From Hahella ganghwensis DSM 17046 (lineage in GTDB: Bacteria > Pseudomonadota > Gammaproteobacteria > Pseudomonadales > Oleiphilaceae), in contig NZ_AQXX01000080.1 in the NCBI RefSeq assembly GCF_000376785.1, forward strand, positions 1-39,444: a stretch of 39,444 nucleotides of DNA, read 5' to 3'. Under the pieces are notes generated by a model. It was not told the DNA's origin, searched no databases, and was given only the letters and a program-made list of their open reading frames with translations. The position numbers were made by a program, and so were the translations under genes. Of this stretch, positions 35,000 to 39,444 are shown in pieces (position 1 is the stretch's first letter; the number at the start of each line of letters is the position of its first letter).

Positions 35000-36076
35000 A
35001 TGACTGAGCGACTGCCTTATGTTCCTGATGTGCTGTCTGGCTTTGTTGATGAGGCGGCTTCCCTTTGGGACCAATGGTGGAATCAACGACAGGTTCCTGA
35101 ACCAGATGGCGATTACATTGAAAAACTTAAACAACGCCTAGCTCCAACTTTAAGAGGGGCACAGTTATTTAGACAAGCTGCATGGGAAAGCATCGACGAA
35201 GCTTTGGATACCTCCTGGGGAGGCGAATATTTTGTCGGCACCTTACTCGCATTGCATCCGTTTGATCTACATCGTTTCAAATCTTACGTCGATCAGGGCG
35301 TTCAAGACTATGTAACATGGCATGCACTGTTGGATGCGCTTCTTTGGTGTCCAGATGACAACGTTAAGCAGTTATGTACTCAAATGGTTCGCTCAGGCAA
35401 GCCTGCTCATGCCGCTCTTGGATTTTGTGCCTTAATTAATATGGATGTCTTGCCAGAGCGGCCCTGGATGGCTCTCATGAAAGCTGCCAAAGATGCAAAC
35501 AATCCCGTGGCCATCCGGGCTCTATGTGAATATTGCAGCCCTGAAGCGGTTCCAGCGTTACTCGACATGGTGGATGACATGGACACACCTGAAAAGGTTG
35601 TTGTATCAGAAAGACTAATACACTTGGGTGTTTCTCCTGAAACCTTGCCCATTGGTCCCTTAGTCTTTGAGGTTGGACCTTATCGTGATCGTATGTTGAA
35701 AGCTGTATTCCAGTATCTAGGCAGAGAGTCTGCTGATCAGTTAATAGAAATATTACAAGACCACCCCGAACCGGAACGATCTTGCTTAATTGCAGTAGGG
35801 GCTGCTAAACGTGAAGATATGCTGTCTTGGGTGGTTCAGTGCATGAAGATCCTTGAACTTCGAAGGATTGCAGGGTGGGCGTTAGAGCAGATTCTTGGTA
35901 TTGATCTCATGGAGAAGGGGTGGTTGGATCATGCGGTTGAGCTGGATGAGAATTGGCTGAGTGGCTCTAGAGACTCAGAGCTGAATTGGCCTGATATCAA
36001 CGCTATAGCGGCTTGGTTACAGACAGCAGACCAAGGTATAGAGCATAGTGAATCTAAAATAAGGGTGTCATTATAG
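35000..36076 (+). CDS. TIGR02270 family type VI-associated HEAT-like repeat protein
   Basis: 358 residues. N-terminal LWDQWWNQRQVPEPDGDYIEKLKQRL and GGEYFVGTLLALHPFDLHRF, then alpha-solenoid repeats (HAALGFCALINMDVLPERPW, NPVAIRALCEYCSPEAVPALLDMV), and C-terminal LRRIAGWALEQILGIDL. The layout is that of TIGR02270, of unknown activity, found at the end of DUF2169/DUF4150 operons. It probably works as a scaffold. It is the last gene of the cargo operon. Confidence 0.8.
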   Translation: MTERLPYVPDVLSGFVDEAASLWDQWWNQRQVPEPDGDYIEKLKQRLAPTLRGAQLFRQAAWESIDEALDTSWGGEYFVGTLLALHPFDLHRFKSYVDQGVQDYVTWHALLDALLWCPDDNVKQLCTQMVRSGKPAHAALGFCALINMDVLPERPWMALMKAAKDANNPVAIRALCEYCSPEAVPALLDMVDDMDTPEKVVVSERLIHLGVSPETLPIGPLVFEVGPYRDRMLKAVFQYLGRESADQLIEILQDHPEPERSCLIAVGAAKREDMLSWVVQCMKILELRRIAGWALEQILGIDLMEKGWLDHAVELDENWLSGSRDSELNWPDINAIAAWLQTADQGIEHSESKIRVSL

Positions 36077-36099
36077 ATTTCAAAATTCCATGATGTTTA

Positions 36100-36114
36100 G
36101 CTAGTGTTACTAGC
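36100..36114 (+). terminator. Possible hairpin at the end of the type VI operon
   Basis: GCTAGT (36100-36105), GTT, ACTAGC (36109-36114), flanked by TGATG/CATCA. No T run follows, so it is a weak terminator candidate. Confidence 0.3.
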
Positions 36115-36345
36115 ATCAGGAAATTGCTTTTCATGAACATTATGCGTGCGTTAGGTAGTTTAGAGCGATTATTATAGCGATATTTATACACTAAAATTTA
36201 TTTTTTCCTATAATAAACAAATGGTTGCAGGTTGACTCTAATTGGCTGATCGCACGACCTGGTAATTTAGTCGGGGTTCAGGCATAGTATTGAAATTGAG
36301 AGTTTTTTGGCAATTAGAAGTAAGAATAGCCTAATGGATTGAAAT
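36115..36345. other. AT-rich leader before the methyltransferase gene
   Basis: No gene seen. It contains AT runs and the near-repeats GCGATTATTATAGCGATATTTAT around 36.17 kb, but no operator I can name. Confidence 0.4.
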
Positions 36346-37683
36346 ATGCCTGAAGCAAAAAAGCCAACTTTTATTGACGTATTTGCCGGCTGCGGTGGCC
36401 TGAGTCTTGGATTAGTCCAAGCTGGGTGGAAAGGGCTATGTGCAATAGAAAAAGATATAAATGCTTTCCAATCACTTTATGACAATTTAGTTGTTACTGA
36501 TCGAGGAGATTTTTTTGATTGGCCTGAATGGTTGCCTCAGAAAGCTTTAAGTGTTGATGAGGTATTAGGAGATTACGGTGAAAAACTTGCCTCTTTAAGT
36601 GGGCAAGTTGATATGTTGGTTGGAGGCCCCCCATGTCAGGGGTTTTCAACGGCTGGACGTCGAGATCCAAACGACCCTCGAAATAGTTTGGTTGAGGCAT
36701 ATATTGAGTTCGTTAATTTGATATGCCCAAAAATTGTCCTGATCGAGAATGTCAAAGGCATCACTCATGATTTTGACAGTGCATCGCCTACTGAAGGGAA
36801 AATCAATTACGCAAGGAAGATTATTGATGCATTGTCTGAAAAGTATCGTGTCCATTCTCAACTGTTAGATACCTCAACCTTTGGTGTTCCGCAAAACAGG
36901 CATCGATTCTTTATCGTGGCTATTCGCTTGGATTTGTGTGACGCGATAGACTCAGACCCCTTTGAAATTATTGAGCGGGATAGATATGAGTTCTTACGGC
37001 TAAAAGGCTTAAATTGTATCCCTGTTACTTCTGAATCAGCCATCTCAGATTTCGAGGTGTCTAGAAATGGCAAAACTGAAAGTAGAGATACTAAAGGGTT
37101 TGAGGAAATTTTGTACAGGGGTGCTATTACAAACTATCAAAAAATTATGAATGCTGGGCTTGGTGATGTCACGAACACTAGATTAGCTCGCCACCAACCA
37201 CATATCGTTGATAGATTTGAAAAAATAATTAAGAATTGCCAAGAAAGTGGGAGACTCAATGTTGCTTTATCTGCCGAACTTAAAGCAAGCTTTGGTTTGA
37301 GAAAGTGTGCCATCCGTGTTCTTGATCCAAATAGCACGTCACCGACAATCACAAGTATGCCAGATGACTTGATTCACTATAAAGAGCCGAGGACGTTGAC
37401 TGTGCGCGAGAACGCGCGGCTACAAAGTTTTCCTGACTGGTTTGAATTTAAAGGTAAATATACTACTGGAGGCGATCGTAGGAAGAAGGAGGTTCCGAGA
37501 TTTACTCAGGTGGCTAATGCCGTACCTCCATTAGTTGCTGAGGCTATAGGAAGAACTTTCGATCGAATTCTTAGGGAGAATCAGGTTTCTGGGAACTCTC
37601 TAGCAGCTGATGCCTTAGAGTCTCAAATAGGTCTTGATGTTTTAATAGATCATGTCGTAACCGCTTCATGTCCTCACTCGTAA
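36346..37683 (+). CDS. C5-cytosine DNA methyltransferase
   Basis: 445 residues with all core motifs: I DVFAGCGGLSLGLVQAGW, IV GGPPCQGFSTAGRRDPNDPRN (catalytic C97), VI LIENVKG (E134), VIII GVPQNRHRFFIVAIR, IX/X RTLTVRENARLQSFPDWFEFKG and RFTQVANAVPPLVAEAIG. It methylates cytosine C5 in a short, unknown site; the target-recognition region lies between motifs VIII and IX (about 205-320). No restriction enzyme or Vsr gene is next to it. Its 3' end overlaps the convergent response regulator gene by 113 bp. AT-rich like the HK/RR genes, suggesting joint acquisition. Confidence 0.93.
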   Translation: MPEAKKPTFIDVFAGCGGLSLGLVQAGWKGLCAIEKDINAFQSLYDNLVVTDRGDFFDWPEWLPQKALSVDEVLGDYGEKLASLSGQVDMLVGGPPCQGFSTAGRRDPNDPRNSLVEAYIEFVNLICPKIVLIENVKGITHDFDSASPTEGKINYARKIIDALSEKYRVHSQLLDTSTFGVPQNRHRFFIVAIRLDLCDAIDSDPFEIIERDRYEFLRLKGLNCIPVTSESAISDFEVSRNGKTESRDTKGFEEILYRGAITNYQKIMNAGLGDVTNTRLARHQPHIVDRFEKIIKNCQESGRLNVALSAELKASFGLRKCAIRVLDPNSTSPTITSMPDDLIHYKEPRTLTVRENARLQSFPDWFEFKGKYTTGGDRRKKEVPRFTQVANAVPPLVAEAIGRTFDRILRENQVSGNSLAADALESQIGLDVLIDHVVTASCPHS

Positions 37684-38506
37684 GCTCTTTGTCATCTCGG
37701 CCATAAAGCTTTCTAGAAAAGCCATCGATTACAACTTTAACATGGGCCAAATCATTTCGTGAGGGTATTACACTATAAAGATAATTTGCTATTTCTGAAA
37801 TAGTATCCGCGTCATAATTGATATATTTAAGTATATTTCTCAGCAAATCTAGCCTGTCTGCACTTGTATAAATGTGGTGGTGTTGTTGTAGCTCTTCAAT
37901 ACCTTTTAAAGCTCGGACAGCTTCAATAGACTTACCGAATTTCTTAGTTTTTTTCTTGATAAGCTTCTCTATTTCTTTAAATGCTTTATCTTGGGCGGAG
38001 CCATCACTGTTATTAAAGCTGAGAATCAGGCACTCGTTAATTATATGATCTATGTCGCTTGTTGCTCCCATCACTATTCCACGGGAGTGATCGATATCTA
38101 AAACTTTTTTTACCAGCGCTTCAAAAACTCCTTCCACAGTATCTGGCAGATCGTTTCTGCGAGAGCAAAACACACCTTCTACTTGCTTTTCGGCTACCAT
38201 TTTCGCGAGATCTGGTGCTTGAGCTGAATAGAATATAATATCTTTATATGGGAAAATCTTTCGAACCTCTTCAAGACCTGTATCTCCCTTACCTCCTGCT
38301 CCAAGGTCGTAATCCATAAGAATTAAATCGATATGGTCGCCAAATATATCATTAGAGAGATATCCTTTCGCTTCTTCTACCGATGAAGCAAATTCCACAT
38401 TTAGTCTAAAACCATGTCTCGATATTAGAAGATTAATTCGATCGCGCTGAGATTCTACATTGTTCTGTTGGTCCTCAACCCATAATACGTTAAAATCTAA
38501 TCTCAT
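37571..38506 (-). CDS. Response regulator with C-terminal HEPN-like domain
   Basis: 311 residues. The receiver domain (1-140) has NVLWVEDQ (E11/D12) and DLILMDYDLG (phospho-acceptor D65). Instead of a DNA-binding domain, residues 150-310 are helical and end with a long helical hairpin containing SRNDLAH: R250 and H255 form the R-x4-H signature of HEPN RNases, preceded and followed by helices (LLRNILKYINYDADTISEIANYL). An RNA-cutting output is therefore possible but unproven. The ATG overlaps the TGA of the kinase gene by 4 bases (ATGA), so the two are translationally coupled. The 3' end lies within the methyltransferase gene on the other strand. Confidence 0.72.
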   Translation of the reverse strand: MRLDFNVLWVEDQQNNVESQRDRINLLISRHGFRLNVEFASSVEEAKGYLSNDIFGDHIDLILMDYDLGAGGKGDTGLEEVRKIFPYKDIIFYSAQAPDLAKMVAEKQVEGVFCSRRNDLPDTVEGVFEALVKKVLDIDHSRGIVMGATSDIDHIINECLILSFNNSDGSAQDKAFKEIEKLIKKKTKKFGKSIEAVRALKGIEELQQHHHIYTSADRLDLLRNILKYINYDADTISEIANYLYSVIPSRNDLAHVKVVIDGFSRKLYGRDDKELTSEDMKRLRHDLLKHQDLFETLRHQLLESSQKPDSP

Positions 38507-39168
38507 TTTGATATCCTTATTAAAAACTCAGCCCCTTGACCGCTTTCAGGGCGGATTGCTTCAATCGTCCCGTTCATTTCTCCAAGAACATGTTTTACAT
38601 GAAACAGCCCCAACCCGGAACCATCTGTTAAAGTAAAGCCTTTTTCAAAGACGCGATTCAGGTCATCTATATTTCTGTCAAATCCTCGGCCATCGTCACG
38701 AACCTCGATATGGATGGTATCTTTAGTAGGATGAGTTATTTTAAAAGCAATCTTCGTAGCTCTATGGCGTTTTCTCTTGGCATTTGAGATCAAATTATCT
38801 ATTACGACAGAAACGTCTATTGGCTTGAACTCTTGTATAAAGCCATTTTTATCTCGCTCAACAGTAATAGAGAACCTTCCAAAAGAGACTTGTTGAGCGA
38901 CATCAGTTATGTATTGCTCGATATACTCAGATAAATCTGCCTTTATCTTTTCAGACTGGAGTCTAAAGTTAGCTTTTGTAGCAAAATTAGAAACGCCCAT
39001 TACCTTTTTGTTAAGCAGGGATATTTTGTCAAATACATCAATTAGGTCTGCTTTTGAGACAGATTCTTTTTCTGCGACTTCGACTAAAAAGTTTTCAATC
39101 TTTTGTTGTATATCCACTGCATAAATAGTTACCTGATGATGTAGGCTTAGAATAATATCGCTATCTAG
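38503..39168 (-). pseudogene. Histidine kinase, N-terminus removed by an IS5-family insertion
   Basis: The frame is open from the IS border (39168) through a GTG at 39117 to the TGA at 38503. It contains an H-box-like LSLHHQVTIYAVDIQQKI just inside the IS border, a dimerisation helix, and a complete HATPase: N-box VVIDNLISNAK, G1 DDGRGFD, G2 GSGLGLFHVKHV, end GAEFLIRI. No stop separates the border from the GTG, so the gene originally continued upstream, with an input domain now lost or beyond the IS. It partners the response regulator. A shortened product from GTG 39117 would lack the H-box. Confidence 0.75.
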
Positions 39169-39444
39169 GGAGGCTCTGAATAACTCCCCAAATCAGTCAT
39201 AATACGGCCAACTTCACTCATCAGGAATACTATCCATGGATCAGATGACTTTCTCCGAAGCTGAATACCAGAATAAGAAGCGTAAGACCCGCCGGGAAAT
39301 CTTTCTGGAGCGAATGGATAAGCTGATCCCATGGAAACGCATGGAAAAGAAGATCGCCCGCTATTACCCCAAGGGCGAGAACGGCCGCCCTCCGTATCCG
39401 TTATCCACCATGCTTCGTGTCCACTGCATGCAGCTATTTTATAA
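39169..39444 (+). mobile_element. IS5-family insertion sequence, 5' part (runs off the window)
   Basis: Begins with GGAGGCTCTGAATAACTCC directly after CTAG (39165-39168), the 4-bp YTAR-type target duplication of the IS5 group. The transposase starts 67 bases inside. The right end lies outside the window. Confidence 0.85.
39236..39444 (+). CDS. IS5-family transposase, N-terminal part
   Basis: The first 69 residues are present and the frame is open at the window end. MDQMTFSEAEYQNKKRKTRR, ERMDKLIPWKRMEKKIARYYP and GRPPYPLSTMLRVHCMQLFY are the characteristic N-terminus (DUF772 region) of IS5-subgroup DDE transposases. The catalytic DDE domain lies beyond the window. The intact start, the close terminal repeat and the preserved CTAG suggest a recent, probably active insertion. 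Confidence 0.9.
   Translation, partial: MDQMTFSEAEYQNKKRKTRREIFLERMDKLIPWKRMEKKIARYYPKGENGRPPYPLSTMLRVHCMQLFY

Noticed and set aside
36346-37683. Complete type II restriction-modification system
   Set aside because: No restriction endonuclease or Vsr gene is adjacent in the window; the small HNH gene is 10 kb away.
37571-38506. Known Detocs system
   Set aside because: No nucleosidase-type effector or TPR kinase is seen; the regulator here ends in a HEPN-like, not a nucleosidase, domain.

Overview
The window looks like a chromosome segment of a mid-GC, probably marine or free-living Gammaproteobacterium. The evidence is the gammaproteobacterial housekeeping set: adjacent fabA-fabB, speA and speE, glnK-amtB behind a sigma-54/NtrC type control region, ubiK next to yifB/comM, and a PhoPQ-like two-component pair. 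I cannot name the genus from sequence alone. No rRNA, tRNA or CRISPR array was recognised.

Layout. (1) 0.2-5.8 kb: a secreted YD-repeat/RHS locus split into two exported proteins, the second ending in a putative URI/GIY-YIG-like nuclease toxin, followed by a likely immunity gene and a strong terminator. (2) 6.1-22 kb: mostly conserved chromosome. It holds a GST/TetR divergent pair with a perfect 17-bp inverted repeat, an envelope operon (glycine-zipper protein, PepSY protein, response regulator, histidine kinase), dps, a GH13 lipoprotein, speA/speE, fabA-fabB, an L,D-transpeptidase, a SemiSWEET, amtB/glnK, ubiK and the 5' half of comM. (3) 22.9 kb to the end: an accessory island. comM is cut at codon 289/290 and the foreign sequence begins with TGT; the first gene inside is an unusually long TnsE-like protein, without TnsA, B, C or D in the window. 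It is followed by small accessory genes (DUF4303, HNH, DUF433, a possible DUF1874-like protein, a trypsin-like protease), then a same-strand type VI secretion cargo operon (Ser/Thr kinase, DUF6484, DUF2169 adaptor, AHH nuclease effector, Imm11-like immunity protein, a ketosynthase-like protein with all three catalytic residues lost, a DUF4150 PAAR-like tip, TIGR02270), and finally a C5 DNA methyltransferase facing a histidine kinase/response regulator pair.

How the parts work together. The type VI operon reads as one delivery package: the PAAR-like tip and DUF2169 adaptor load the AHH nuclease, the neighbouring protein protects the producer, and the kinase may gate firing. The core apparatus (TssA-M, Hcp, full VgrG) is not in the window. 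The most unusual candidate system is at 36.3-39.2 kb: a C5 methyltransferase convergent with and overlapping a response regulator whose C-terminal half carries an RNDLAH (R-x4-H) motif typical of HEPN RNases. Its kinase has been beheaded by an IS5-family element inserted at a CTAG target. I read this as a possible two-component, RNase-effector defence cassette that is now broken. That reading is inference.

Features rest on reading the supplied translations and the nucleotide sequence by eye. Family names come from recognised motifs, not from a database search.
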